The notes under the pieces are model-generated. The model was not told the DNA's origin. It ran no database searches and saw only the letters and a list, made by a program, of their open reading frames with translations. From contig NZ_JBGAFX010000009.1 of the NCBI RefSeq assembly GCF_044227025.1, positions 12,588 through 76,587 on the forward strand: DNA of 64,000 bases, in the 5' to 3' direction. Shown here piece by piece: positions 1 to 7,798 of this stretch (the stretch's first letter is position 1; every line of letters starts with the position of its first letter). Source of the DNA: Dokdonella_A sp044227025 (lineage in GTDB: Bacteria; Pseudomonadota; Gammaproteobacteria; Xanthomonadales; Rhodanobacteraceae). A program made the translations under genes and the position numbers.

Positions 1-153
1 CAGCAGCGGATTGCAGGCGACCCGCACCGCCCTGAACGGCAGCAGGGCCTTGAACAAGGCGACCGCGAACAGCGGCAGCACGTGCAGCACGGTGCTCGAA
101 CCGATCAGGATCGCGGCGAGGACGATGCGCAGGCCAGCCGGCAGGTGATGCAT
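1..153 (-). CDS. Acyltransferase (PlsC/YihG-like), N-terminal fragment
   Basis: The window opens inside a leftward gene of which only the first 51 codons are visible. The translation starts MHHLPAGLRIVLAAIL and runs through a hydrophobic stretch ending LFKALLPFRAVRVACN. This resembles the N-terminal membrane anchor of bacterial 1-acyl-glycerol-3-phosphate acyltransferase homologues of the YihG type, where a hydrophobic segment precedes a short LLP-x-R motif. The catalytic HX4D motif would lie beyond the left edge and cannot be checked. The ATG at 153 is the only in-frame ATG near the start of the homologous region. The family call rests on the N-terminus alone, so another membrane protein is possible. 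Confidence 0.5.
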   Translation of the reverse strand, partial: MHHLPAGLRIVLAAILIGSSTVLHVLPLFAVALFKALLPFRAVRVACNPLL

Positions 154-347
154 GCGATTCCAGGACGGGTACGTCCATGCAGGGTAACGGTGATCGCGCC
201 CGCAAGCGAGCGTCCATCGGCGCGGTCGCGGCCTGGCGACGACCCGACCGCGATGTCGATTTCCGTCTCCGCCGTTCGTCGTCATCGACGCGAGCCGGCC
301 AGTCGGCCCGCCGCGGGTCGGCGAATCCGACTCCTGCACTTCACCCT

Positions 348-353
348 GGAGGA
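348..353 (+). promoter_or_regulatory. Ribosome binding site deciding the start of the YCII-domain gene
   Basis: GGAGGA lies nine bases before the ATG at 363. It selects that start over an in-frame ATG at 177, whose extra 62 residues are Arg/Ser-rich and look non-coding. Confidence 0.7.
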
Positions 354-362
354 AGCAGCACG

Positions 363-734
363 ATGCGATTCCTGTCGATGGTACGAATCAACGAAAACTC
401 GGGCGTGGTGCCGAGCGCCGAGCTCATGGCCGACATGGGCAAGCTGATGGAGGAAATGACCAGGGCCGGCAAGCTCGTCGACACGGCCGGGTTGCGTCCG
501 ACCGCGGAAGGCAAGCGCGTGCGCTTCGAGCACGGCAAGCTCAGTACGACCGATGGCCCGTTCAGCGAGAGCAAGGAAGTGATCGGCGGCTACGCCATGC
601 TCGAAGCAGAGTCGATGGAGGAAGCACTCGAACTGACCCGGCGCTTCCTCGCAGTCCACGGCGACGAATGGAACGTGGAATGCGAGGTGCGCCAACTCGA
701 ATGGCATCCCGATTGCGCGGGGCGGGGCAGCTGA
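363..734 (+). CDS. YCII-related (DGPF domain) protein
   Basis: This 123-residue protein begins MRFLSMVRINENSG and carries the diagnostic TDGPFSESKEVIGGY block of the YCII/DGPF family, a small ferredoxin-like alpha/beta fold. The function of most members is unknown; some sit beside sigma factors of the SigJ/ECF41 type, but no such gene is adjacent here. The ATG at 363 is preceded by a strong ribosome binding site. The gene stands alone and ends about 100 bp before the convergent DUF885 gene. It is complete and of normal length. The cellular role cannot be assigned from sequence. Confidence 0.85.
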   Translation: MRFLSMVRINENSGVVPSAELMADMGKLMEEMTRAGKLVDTAGLRPTAEGKRVRFEHGKLSTTDGPFSESKEVIGGYAMLEAESMEEALELTRRFLAVHGDEWNVECEVRQLEWHPDCAGRGS

Positions 735-763
735 CGCTTGCGCCCGGGCGCCTCATCTTCGTC

Positions 764-783
764 GTCCCGGCACAAGCCGGGAC
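764..783. repeat. Small intergenic palindrome
   Basis: GTCCCGG-caca-AGCCGGGAC forms a short near-perfect hairpin between two convergent genes. There is no following T-run, so it is not a classical terminator. Similar GTCCCGGC...GCCGGGAC hairpins are common as dispersed intergenic repeats in proteobacteria. Confidence 0.45.
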
Positions 784-834
784 CCAGTTCGTTCAGTTCC
801 TCCGACGGCAACGACCGCAACCGATCGGCTCCCT

Positions 835-2655
835 CTATCCCGCCTTCTTCGCCGCGATCCAGTCGTCGACCACGCGCTCGAGCAGGGCAAGCGGCAGCGA
901 GCCGTGCACCAGCACCTGGTCGTGGAATTCACTCAGCACGAACTTCGGTCCGAGCGCCTGTTTCGCCTTCTCGCGCAATTCGAGAATCTTCAGCATGCCG
1001 GCCTTGTACGCGAGCGCCTGGCCCGGGTCGACGAAGTAGCGCTCGATCTCGGCGGTGACGTCGGTCTCCGACATGCCGGTGTTGTCCATCATGTAGGTGA
1101 TCGCCTGCTCGCGCGTCCAATGCTTGTAGTGGATGCCGGAATCGACCACCAGGCGCACCGCGCGCATCATTTCGTCGCGCAGTCGGCCCAGGTTGTCGAG
1201 CGGGTCCTTCTCGAAACCGAGCTCCCAAGCGAGGCGTTCCGCGTACAGCGCCCAGCCTTCCGCGTACGCGGTGAACGGCAGCACGCGACGGAAGAACGGC
1301 ACGCCCTGCAGTTCCTGCGCGATCGAGATCTGGAAGTGATGGCCCGGTATGCCTTCATGGTAGGCCAGCGTGCGCATCGCGAACTTCGGGTTCTCCTCGG
1401 TGTTGCGCATGTTCGCGAAGAACGTGCCGGGGCGCGTTCCGTCGAACGAGCCGGGCTGGTAGTACGCGCCCGGCGCGGTCTTCTCGGAGAACTCGGGCAC
1501 CGCCTTGACCTGCACGCCGAGCTTGGGCCGCACGTGGAACGCGTCGCCGAGATGGGCGTTCACGTCGTCGAGGATCGACTGATACTGCTCAAGCATCGCC
1601 TTCTTGCCTTCCGGCGTGTTCGGATAGGTCGCATCGGGCATCCTTGCGAGCTGCTGCACGCGCGGCCCGATCGGGCCGTCGACGAGCCCCTTGTCCCGGA
1701 GGATCGCATCCATCTCGGTCGTGACGCGCGCGACTTCCGCGAGGCCGAGCGTGTGCACCTGCTCCGGCGTCATGTCGGTCGTGGTGTGCATGCGCACCAG
1801 ATAGGCGTAGTACGCATCGCCGTCCGGCAGGCTCCAGGCGCCGTCGTTGCGCGTGACCTTCGGCTGCAGCGCGGCGAAATAGTCGATCAGCGTGCTGTAG
1901 GCCGGGTACACGTTGCGCTCGATCGACGACTCGACCCTGCCGAGCAGCGCATCGCGATCGGCCTGGCTCATCGCATCCGGTGCGATCTTGTCGAGCTTCT
2001 CCTTGAAATTCGTGTACAGCGTGTGCTGCTTCGCGGGCGTCGCGACGAACGCCTTCATCTGCGCGAGCACTTCGTCCACCGTGAACTTCGGCGGCACCAC
2101 CTTGTTCGCCTCTCGCAGGCGCAGGCCTTCGAGCACCTGCGCGAACTTGTGCGGGAACAGGTCCAGCCGCGCGATGTAGGCGTCGGCATCGTGGCGGTTG
2201 TTGACCTGGTGCGTCTGGGCCATGAAGTCCGGCAGCGTCGACTGCACGCCGAACAACTGGTTGACCGGGAAATCGTGGTCGCGGAATGTGTCGCCCTCGA
2301 CCTGCATGGTCAGGAAGTAGTCGAGCACGTCGTAGGAAAGCTGGCCTTCGCGATCGAGCGCAGAGCGGTCGTAGCGGTGCAGCGTCTCGACATCGTTGCG
2401 CACCATTTCGGCCATTTCGGCCTCGTGCGCGGGCGAGGCGTCATCGAACTTGCTGCTGTAGAAGTCCGCCCACGGCGGCAACACGCGCAGGTTGCTCAGC
2501 AACTCCGGACTCTGCAACGCGAATTGGGCGAATACGCGGCCGTAGAACCAGTCGATCGAATACGGCTTGAAGTACCAGACGTGCACGAACAGCGCACCGC
2601 CGAGCACGAGCACCAGCAGGACCAGCCTTAGCAGCCACTTCAGAAGCGTACGCAT
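835..2655 (-). CDS. DUF885 family putative metallopeptidase, membrane-anchored
   Basis: The 606-residue protein has an N-terminal hydrophobic segment (residues 5-24, LKWLLRLVLLVLVLGGALFV) that acts as an uncleaved anchor or signal, then a long helical DUF885 domain. The family's zinc-site-like motif HEGIPGHH lies at residues 433-440, preceded by RTLAY. DUF885 members resemble collagenase-like or M3-type metallopeptidases, and the C-terminal YKAG and RE(K/R)A blocks fit. The start at 2655 has a purine-rich GGGGAAGGG ribosome site just upstream. It is presumably periplasmic. The substrate is unknown. The gene is monocistronic, followed on its downstream side by the convergent YCII gene. Confidence 0.85.
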   Translation of the reverse strand: MRTLLKWLLRLVLLVLVLGGALFVHVWYFKPYSIDWFYGRVFAQFALQSPELLSNLRVLPPWADFYSSKFDDASPAHEAEMAEMVRNDVETLHRYDRSALDREGQLSYDVLDYFLTMQVEGDTFRDHDFPVNQLFGVQSTLPDFMAQTHQVNNRHDADAYIARLDLFPHKFAQVLEGLRLREANKVVPPKFTVDEVLAQMKAFVATPAKQHTLYTNFKEKLDKIAPDAMSQADRDALLGRVESSIERNVYPAYSTLIDYFAALQPKVTRNDGAWSLPDGDAYYAYLVRMHTTTDMTPEQVHTLGLAEVARVTTEMDAILRDKGLVDGPIGPRVQQLARMPDATYPNTPEGKKAMLEQYQSILDDVNAHLGDAFHVRPKLGVQVKAVPEFSEKTAPGAYYQPGSFDGTRPGTFFANMRNTEENPKFAMRTLAYHEGIPGHHFQISIAQELQGVPFFRRVLPFTAYAEGWALYAERLAWELGFEKDPLDNLGRLRDEMMRAVRLVVDSGIHYKHWTREQAITYMMDNTGMSETDVTAEIERYFVDPGQALAYKAGMLKILELREKAKQALGPKFVLSEFHDQVLVHGSLPLALLERVVDDWIAAKKAG

Positions 2656-2768
2656 TGCCCTTCCCCGATCCGCAAAAAGGGGAAGCCTACCCTGCGTCGC
2701 GGGCTTGCGTCATGCGCCGGAAGACACGGTATCGATGCCTCATGCCGGCGTCCGGGTAGCGGACGGCC

Positions 2769-3587
2769 TCAGAGATAGCGCCTGGGTCCGCCCGCGGGAC
2801 TGCGTCGCACGTCGTCGCCGATCGGAATCACGTCGCCGACATCGACGCGGCCTTCCGGTTCCCTGAACTTCGGATCGTAGGGGTTGTCGCTCTCGCGCAG
2901 TTGGCGGTACGCGATCGAGCCATCGACGGCGCCGGCACCGGTGATGCCGAAGGCGTTCTGGGTGCTGCTGTTCGCCTTCGCAGAGTGCGGGTTCTCCGGA
3001 TTCGAAACCACGGTCATGCCGGTCGCGTCGCGCCCCCCGACCTGGACCGGACCGGTGCCACCGCCGATATGCGAACCGGTCGCCTCGTTGCGCACCTGTA
3101 CCCACCTCTGCTTGGCGCGCTTAAGCGCGACATCGTCCGCATATTTCTTCTTCAGATCGCGCCAGATCGCGTTCGCGCGTTCGTATTCCTCATCGGTCAT
3201 GCGCGAATAGGCAAGATCGCGCGCCGCGACGTAATCCTTGTCGCCACGCTCCGCCGCGAGCGCGAGCCAGGCGAGTCCGAGCGGCTTGTCCTCGGGAACG
3301 CCCTCGCCCTTGGTGTAGATGACGCCGAGGTTGTACTGCGCCGGCTTGTACGCCCACGACGCCGATACTTCGTACATGTTGATCGCGAATGCGTAGTCGT
3401 CCTTGCGCACGGCGGTGACACCCTTGGCAAAAAACACCTCGCCGGGTCGCGCACTGTCGCGTGGCTGCGAACCGCGCACCTGCGAGGTCGCACCGTTGTT
3501 GAGCATCGGGTCGAACGCTGAAGCCACGAGCGGCAGCGTGGCGGCGACCGTGCAGCCTATCAGGACGGAGAGATGGACGGTGCGCAT
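2769..3587 (-). CDS. Exported Sel1/TPR-like repeat protein
   Basis: The mature start is MRTVHLSVLIGCTVAATL, a signal peptide with probable cleavage after ASA. A GAGGT ribosome site is just upstream, so the ATG at 3587 is preferred to an ATG 21 codons earlier. Residues about 35-115 contain a solenoid of one to two Sel1-type units; the segment AQYNLGVIYTKGEGVPEDK followed by LAWLALAAERGD is typical. The C-terminal third is low-complexity, rich in Gly, Arg and Asp, with no recognised domain. Sel1 repeats mediate protein-protein contacts, often in the envelope. It faces the MopE-type gene divergently across about 150 bp. Confidence 0.75.
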   Translation of the reverse strand: MRTVHLSVLIGCTVAATLPLVASAFDPMLNNGATSQVRGSQPRDSARPGEVFFAKGVTAVRKDDYAFAINMYEVSASWAYKPAQYNLGVIYTKGEGVPEDKPLGLAWLALAAERGDKDYVAARDLAYSRMTDEEYERANAIWRDLKKKYADDVALKRAKQRWVQVRNEATGSHIGGGTGPVQVGGRDATGMTVVSNPENPHSAKANSSTQNAFGITGAGAVDGSIAYRQLRESDNPYDPKFREPEGRVDVGDVIPIGDDVRRSPAGGPRRYL

Positions 3588-3736
3588 GATGAACGACCTC
3601 GCAATCGCGTGCTGTCCGTGAAAACTACCCTTGACGATGAGTCCATGCAACTCCTGCCCCGCGCTTCGCCCGCGGCCTGTGCCGCGCGTCCGGAACGGCG
3701 CATACTACGCACGCCAATCAGGGAGGGGAGTCCGTG

Positions 3737-4297
3737 ATGGTTTCGATGCGATCCACGGTGCCGGCGTTCGGCAGCGCGCCTTCCAGCGTGCGCATTGGCG
3801 GAAACCGCCGCATGCTTCGAAAGCAACTCGCGATACTGCTCGGCGCGTTCGCCATCGCCATCGCGGCGTCCGTGCAGGCATCGCCGACGGTCCACGTGCT
3901 CGCGCCTGCCGCGTTGCTCGGATCCATTGGCGGTGGCGGCGACTGCAATGACCTCGATGCCGCGGTTTACCCCGGCCACGCCGAGGTCGTCGGCAACGGG
4001 TACGACGATGACTGCGACGGACTCGCCGACGAGGATGCCAACAACAACCCGTCCGGCGATGTGTCCGACTTGGACGGCGACACCTTTTCGCTCGCGAACG
4101 GCGACTGCAACGATCATGTGCCGAGCATCCACCCCGGCGCGACGGAAATCGTCGGCAATTACGTCGACGACGATTGCGACGGACTCGCCGACGAGGATGC
4201 GGCCAACCATCCATCGAACGATTCGGCCGATCGCGACGGCGACCACGTGATCATCGCACCGGACGCGATCTTCGCGTGGGGCTTCGATCCGTTCTAG
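3737..4297 (+). CDS. Secreted protein with two MopE-type metal-binding repeats and an IF-x-x-GF tail
   Basis: After a signal sequence (LRKQLAILLGAFAIAIAASV) the 186-residue product carries two copies of a repeat built as DCND(x)13-16 then DDDCDGLADED. This is the putative metal-binding motif seen in MopE and thrombospondin-3-like calcium repeats, with one Cys in each half. The chain ends PDAIFAWGFDPF, a tail shared with three other exported proteins in the window. The ATG at 3737 has an excellent GGGAGGGGAG ribosome site six bases upstream, which gives an unusually long 25-residue n-region. The ATG at 3812 would give a conventional signal peptide but lacks a good site. An extracellular or surface location is inferred. 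Confidence 0.75.
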   Translation: MVSMRSTVPAFGSAPSSVRIGGNRRMLRKQLAILLGAFAIAIAASVQASPTVHVLAPAALLGSIGGGGDCNDLDAAVYPGHAEVVGNGYDDDCDGLADEDANNNPSGDVSDLDGDTFSLANGDCNDHVPSIHPGATEIVGNYVDDDCDGLADEDAANHPSNDSADRDGDHVIIAPDAIFAWGFDPF

Positions 4298-4319
4298 GTG
4301 CGCGAAACACAGCGCCGCA

Positions 4320-4799
4320 TCAGCGACCCGTGCACTTCTCGTATTCGCTCTTCGTGACTTCCTCGTTGTGGTTCGCGTCGCAATCCGCGAAATGCTGGCT
4401 CAGCCACGCGTCGTTGCGCGCCTGTTCGATCTTGAGCGCACCCGCCTTGTCGGTGTCGAGCATGCCGAAATCGAGCGGCTGCGGCGCCGCCGGCTGACCA
4501 TTCTGGCGCGCACCGGTGATGGTGCCCGTGGAAGGCAGCGGATTGCCGTTGGCGTCGCGCGGCACATCCCGTTGCGTGTCCCGATTCGGTTGCCCGTTGT
4601 TCTGCGCCGTGCCGATCGGTGGCGGCGTGGTGTTCACGGGCGGCGCGCTGGTGTTCACGGGCGGAGTGCCCGGCGGTGGCGGCATCGAGGTGCCGACGGG
4701 GGGAGCGGATGCGGGCGCGGTCGGAGCGGAGGACTGCGCCGACACGAGGCCGCAACCGAGCAACGAGGCGAGAGAAACGCAAAGCATGGTGGTCTTCAT
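4320..4799 (-). CDS. EF-hand-containing putative lipoprotein
   Basis: The 159-residue product starts MKTTMLCVSLASLLGC. Residues 13-16 (LLGC) form a lipobox, so outer-membrane lipidation is likely; cleavage after VSA at 20 is the alternative. Residues 22-80 are a Pro/Thr/Ala-rich linker with repeated PPVNT-type units. The C-terminus holds one EF-hand loop, DCDANHNEEVTKSEYE, and a degenerate upstream half (MLDTDKAGALKIEQAR). This arrangement suggests a calcium-dependent surface or periplasmic protein. Only about 20 bp separate its end from the convergent MopE-type gene, so two putative calcium-binding exported proteins lie side by side. Confidence 0.7.
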   Translation of the reverse strand: MKTTMLCVSLASLLGCGLVSAQSSAPTAPASAPPVGTSMPPPPGTPPVNTSAPPVNTTPPPIGTAQNNGQPNRDTQRDVPRDANGNPLPSTGTITGARQNGQPAAPQPLDFGMLDTDKAGALKIEQARNDAWLSQHFADCDANHNEEVTKSEYEKCTGR

Positions 4800-4841
4800 G
4801 GTCTTTCCTCCGCAGTGACCCGGATCGACCGGGCAATCGCA

Positions 4842-5627
4842 TCATTCGCGCACGACGATCAGCACGTCGCCGGGAGACCCGCCAGCAGGTGCCTCGCTCG
4901 TCGCGGCGCGAATGTCGATGCGCGTCGGCTCGACTCCGCGCGCGGCGAGGTAGTCGCGCACGGCAAGCGCGCGATCACGCTGATCCCCACGGCCACCGAA
5001 AGCGACAACCCTGGCGATCATCTGCGGCTCATCGTCGAGCACCCTTGCGAGCGATTCCAGCGAGCGTTCCCCGGTTGCGGTCAGGCCAACGTCGCCATTG
5101 CGGAAGTTGAAGTCCGCCAGGCGCACCACGAGTCCGCGCTCGTCGACCGCAGACTCGCTGTTCGGCAGGCGACGTTGCATTTCGAACAAGCGCTCACGAT
5201 CGTCCTGCATCGGCCCGCGCACGTCTCGGCGCCGAAGCTCTCCTGTCGCCAATGCAACCGAGGTGCGCGCACCGACGCGCTCGCGCTCCATCGCCAGCTG
5301 TTCCCCGCGACGCTCGGCGTCACGCGCGAGGGCGCTGGCTTCGGCGATCTGCAGCAGCTTGTCGGCGAGGTAAAGGCCCTGCTCGTAATCGCGGGGCGAC
5401 AGCGCGCGTGCGTTGCTGGCGAGCGTCGCCACGGCGGCATCTGCATTGGCGAGCTCGGCGCCGCCGTTCGCGGCGACGCGCGGATCGGCATGCAGGCGGT
5501 CCTGTTCGGCCTGCAGGCGCACGACGTCCGCAGGCGGTCCGTGTGGCGTGGCGGCACAGGCGCCGAGAGCGAGCAGCACGACGGCAAACGCTGCGTGAGC
5601 GATCCGGGGCCACATCAAGGCGATCAT
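4842..5627 (-). CDS. DUF4398/OmpA-like lipoprotein with a degenerate OmpA domain
   Basis: The N-terminus ends in LALGAC, a lipobox with the lipid-acceptor Cys near residue 24. Residues about 35-130 are an alpha-helical DUF4398-like region. The C-terminal 95 residues follow the OmpA peptidoglycan-binding fold (LADFNFRNGDVGLT, then LARVLDDEP, then VRDYLAARGV). However, the usual GHTD is AFGGRGD, the NxxLSxxRA signature is reduced to RDRALAVRDYL, and the final NRRVEI is replaced by GDVLIVV. Peptidoglycan binding may therefore be weak or lost. The start overlaps the stop of the upstream DUF4398 gene as ATGA, so the two are translationally coupled. Confidence 0.75.
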   Translation of the reverse strand: MIALMWPRIAHAAFAVVLLALGACAATPHGPPADVVRLQAEQDRLHADPRVAANGGAELANADAAVATLASNARALSPRDYEQGLYLADKLLQIAEASALARDAERRGEQLAMERERVGARTSVALATGELRRRDVRGPMQDDRERLFEMQRRLPNSESAVDERGLVVRLADFNFRNGDVGLTATGERSLESLARVLDDEPQMIARVVAFGGRGDQRDRALAVRDYLAARGVEPTRIDIRAATSEAPAGGSPGDVLIVVRE

Positions 5628-5995
5628 GGCGCATCTCCATTGACAGTTCCGGCCTGCAATGCGTCGAGGCCTCGCTGGATTTCAGCAGTCGCCGCTTCCG
5701 CCCGCTGCTGGCGCGAGCGCGCCGAAGCGAGATCGCCGTTCACTTTCGCTCGCTCGGAATAGATCGCGACTTCCATCCATGCGCGGTCATCCGCGGCGTG
5801 CAGCGCCTGGTCGAGCATCACATGGGCTTCGGCGAGATCGGCGGGCGCGTATCTCGCGGCGTCATCCCGTTCAGCGGCCTGAACGGACGTTGTGGCCTGC
5901 GCGAGCTCCAATTGCGCACCGTCCCGATCGATCGCCTGGGCCGATCCGCAGATCGGAATCAGGGTGGCCAACAGCAGGCTGCGCACGATGTTCAT
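5624..5995 (-). CDS. DUF4398 domain exported protein
   Basis: This 123-residue protein starts MNIVRSLLLATLIPICGSAQA, a signal peptide cleaved after AQA. The rest is a helical hairpin of the DUF4398 type: repeated Ala/Glu-rich helices with YAPADLAEAHVMLDQAL and a RAKVNGDLASARSRQQRA segment. It is the upstream partner of the OmpA-like lipoprotein, which repeats the same domain and overlaps it by four bases. The pair probably forms a periplasmic, cell-wall-proximal complex; this is inferred from architecture alone. The ATG at 5995 is chosen because the earlier in-frame ATG adds an unlikely basic stretch before the signal peptide. Confidence 0.75.
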   Translation of the reverse strand: MNIVRSLLLATLIPICGSAQAIDRDGAQLELAQATTSVQAAERDDAARYAPADLAEAHVMLDQALHAADDRAWMEVAIYSERAKVNGDLASARSRQQRAEAATAEIQRGLDALQAGTVNGDAP

Positions 5996-6221
5996 GGCGT
6001 CTCCCGGTCGACTGATGCAGGTCAGTCGTGCCGCGACTGTGCGTTCGACTGCTTGAACCACCATGAAATGGGCGTGCGCCCACTTCAGCTTCCGTTTCGC
6101 AACAAACGCCGCTCATCGTCGACGCGGCAGATCGGCGAAAAAAGGATCGCACGGCGGCTTGACCGCCTGACGAGCAGTGGAGGCAACGTGTCCGCCGCGC
6201 GGGCGCGTCAGCGTCCGCGGG

Positions 6222-6494
6222 TCAGTGCGGCGTCAGCATCATCGCCGCGGTCAGGCGGGATGCCTCGAGCAGGTCGAGCAGGCGACGCTCGACCTGCGGC
6301 AGGTCGCCGAGCGGCTGCGATGCATACAGCGAATAGATAGGCTTGGCGGTCTCATCGGTGCCGATCGACTGGCGACCGACGCTGACGTTCGTGCACTGGC
6401 TTGCGCGCTCCCACAACGTGCGCAACGCGGCGGGGCCGATGCTCTCGCCCTTGCCGAGCTTGAAGCGGAAGATGACGACAGGCTGTTGCTTCAT
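6222..6494 (-). CDS. Hypothetical protein, 90 residues
   Basis: This short gene starts MKQQPVVIFRFKLGKGES and has no signal peptide or membrane segment. It contains the phrase KPIYSLYASQPLGDLPQVE and a Leu-rich C-terminal helix. I do not recognise the family. The ATG at 6494 is preferred because the upstream in-frame extension is Arg/Ala-rich and unlike protein. About 230 bp of non-coding DNA separates it from the DUF4398 gene start on its downstream side, and about 100 bp lies between it and the next upstream gene. Function unknown. Confidence 0.5.
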   Translation of the reverse strand: MKQQPVVIFRFKLGKGESIGPAALRTLWERASQCTNVSVGRQSIGTDETAKPIYSLYASQPLGDLPQVERRLLDLLEASRLTAAMMLTPH

Positions 6495-6591
6495 GTACAC
6501 GGCTCCGCGGAAGGGGTCCAGTATGCGCCCTTTCCGCGAAGGCCGTTCCGCCGCAGGGAGCGCCGCGCGTGCGCGGCGCAATCCGCCTGCG

Positions 6592-7098
6592 CTACAAAGC
6601 CGTGATCGACGTGACCGGATGGATCTCCCAACGCGTGCCGCGCGGATCCTCCGAGTCGGTGTCGGGCTCGTAATACAACCATCCCGTCACCGCGACCTTC
6701 TTGCCGCGCAGGCCCTTCAGCTTGGCCAGGCCGAGGTCCTTGTGATGCGCGCGCGAAGCCCGCGTCACCTCGGCAATCACCCAGCGCGCGGTGTTCTTCT
6801 CCTCGCCCATCGGGGCGAGCACGATGTGCGTGTCGCCATCCTCTTCGTTTTCGACCTGCACGAGCACGCCTTCGAGACGCGCGGCTTTTTCGCTCGACCA
6901 CGCGTCCACGGAGGATTTGTCGAGCAATGCCGCCAACGTGGCATGTTCATCGATCTGCGCGGTCGTCGGCGTCGCATGGCGGTTCTTTGCCGCCATCTCC
7001 GACTTGCTCTCACCCTTGTCTTCGTCCGCGAGCGCGATCGATCGGCACAACAACAAACCGATGCCGGCGCAAGCAAGCACCTTGAGGAAGGAATTCAT
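6592..7098 (-). CDS. Exported hypothetical protein with OB-fold-like C-terminus
   Basis: The 168-residue protein begins MNSFLKVLACAGIGLLL and has a signal peptide cleaved after ALA (residues 22-24). The C-terminal 90 residues alternate strands (ARLEGVLVQVENEEDGDTHI, then KKVAVTGWLYYEP) and end RGTRWEIHPVTSI. That RGT-x-WEIHPVT ending is shared by a group of conserved hypothetical proteins that look like OB-folds. No catalytic residues are apparent. The central region is Glu/Asp/Lys-rich. It is transcribed alone between the 90-residue gene and the cupin gene, all leftward. Function unknown; a periplasmic ligand-binding role is only a guess. Confidence 0.65.
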   Translation of the reverse strand: MNSFLKVLACAGIGLLLCRSIALADEDKGESKSEMAAKNRHATPTTAQIDEHATLAALLDKSSVDAWSSEKAARLEGVLVQVENEEDGDTHIVLAPMGEEKNTARWVIAEVTRASRAHHKDLGLAKLKGLRGKKVAVTGWLYYEPDTDSEDPRGTRWEIHPVTSITAL

Positions 7099-7205
7099 GG
7101 GCCGCTCCTCCACGTCTGCCGGCGACAGCACATGTGGCGCCCGCCACAGGCTGGCCGGACGTTGGGCAACATAGCGCAATCGGCGCGGCGGAACCACCGC
7201 ACCGG

Positions 7206-7700
7206 TCAATCGACGTGCCGCGGATACGGCGTGCCGTCCTTGTGCGTATACACCCACTGCCCGTCCGCGCACGCAAGGGCGAGGTCGTCGAAAGGATAGA
7301 CGCATTCGTCGCCGTCGATGCGCGAACCGACTTCCAGCAACACCGCCTCTTCCTCGCCACGGTTCTGCAACTGGTGGGCGACGCCGCTGCCGGCCTTGAA
7401 GCCGGCACACATGCCGGGGCCGAGCACCATCTCGCGCTCGTCGCACACCAGCACGACGCTGCCGCTGAGCACGTAGACGAACTCGTCTTCGCGCGAGTGA
7501 TGGTGGCGCACCGCCGAGGTCGAGTGCGGCGCCAACGTCAGGCGATTGACGCCGAACGTGGTGAGGCCGAACACCTCGCCGAGTCGACGCTTGCTGCGTC
7601 CGCGCACGAGTGTCGCGAACGGCTCGGGGTAGCTGGTCCGGATGGCGGGCTCGGGGACATCGAGTGCGTCGATGGCGAGCGGTGGCTTGGAATCGGTCAT
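7206..7700 (-). CDS. Cupin domain protein
   Basis: The 164-residue cytosolic protein has a single cupin-2 barrel. Motif 1 reads VRHHHSREDEFVYVLSG, with the HxH...E metal ligands, and motif 2 lies near GFKAGSGVAHQLQN. The C-terminus (VYPFDDLALACADGQW then HKDGTPYP) is characteristic of a cupin subgroup annotated as sugar- or transcription-linked; its substrate is unknown. A metal-dependent sugar-binding, isomerase or dioxygenase role is possible. No ribosome site of note precedes the ATG at 7700. It stands about 100 bp from each neighbour. Confidence 0.85.
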   Translation of the reverse strand: MTDSKPPLAIDALDVPEPAIRTSYPEPFATLVRGRSKRRLGEVFGLTTFGVNRLTLAPHSTSAVRHHHSREDEFVYVLSGSVVLVCDEREMVLGPGMCAGFKAGSGVAHQLQNRGEEEAVLLEVGSRIDGDECVYPFDDLALACADGQWVYTHKDGTPYPRHVD

Positions 7701-7798
7701 GGGGAATTCGCACTCCGCAACTCGGGAATCGCGGCGGAGTCTAGCAAGGCAGCACCGTCATGCGACGCGACGCCCGCGCGCCAGATCGAAAGCCTGGA

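Noticed and set aside
904..2631. Long open frame on the + strand opposite the DUF885 gene
   Set aside because: High-GC antisense frames stay open by codon bias; its Arg/His/Val-rich translation has no family features and the opposite strand encodes a clear protein.
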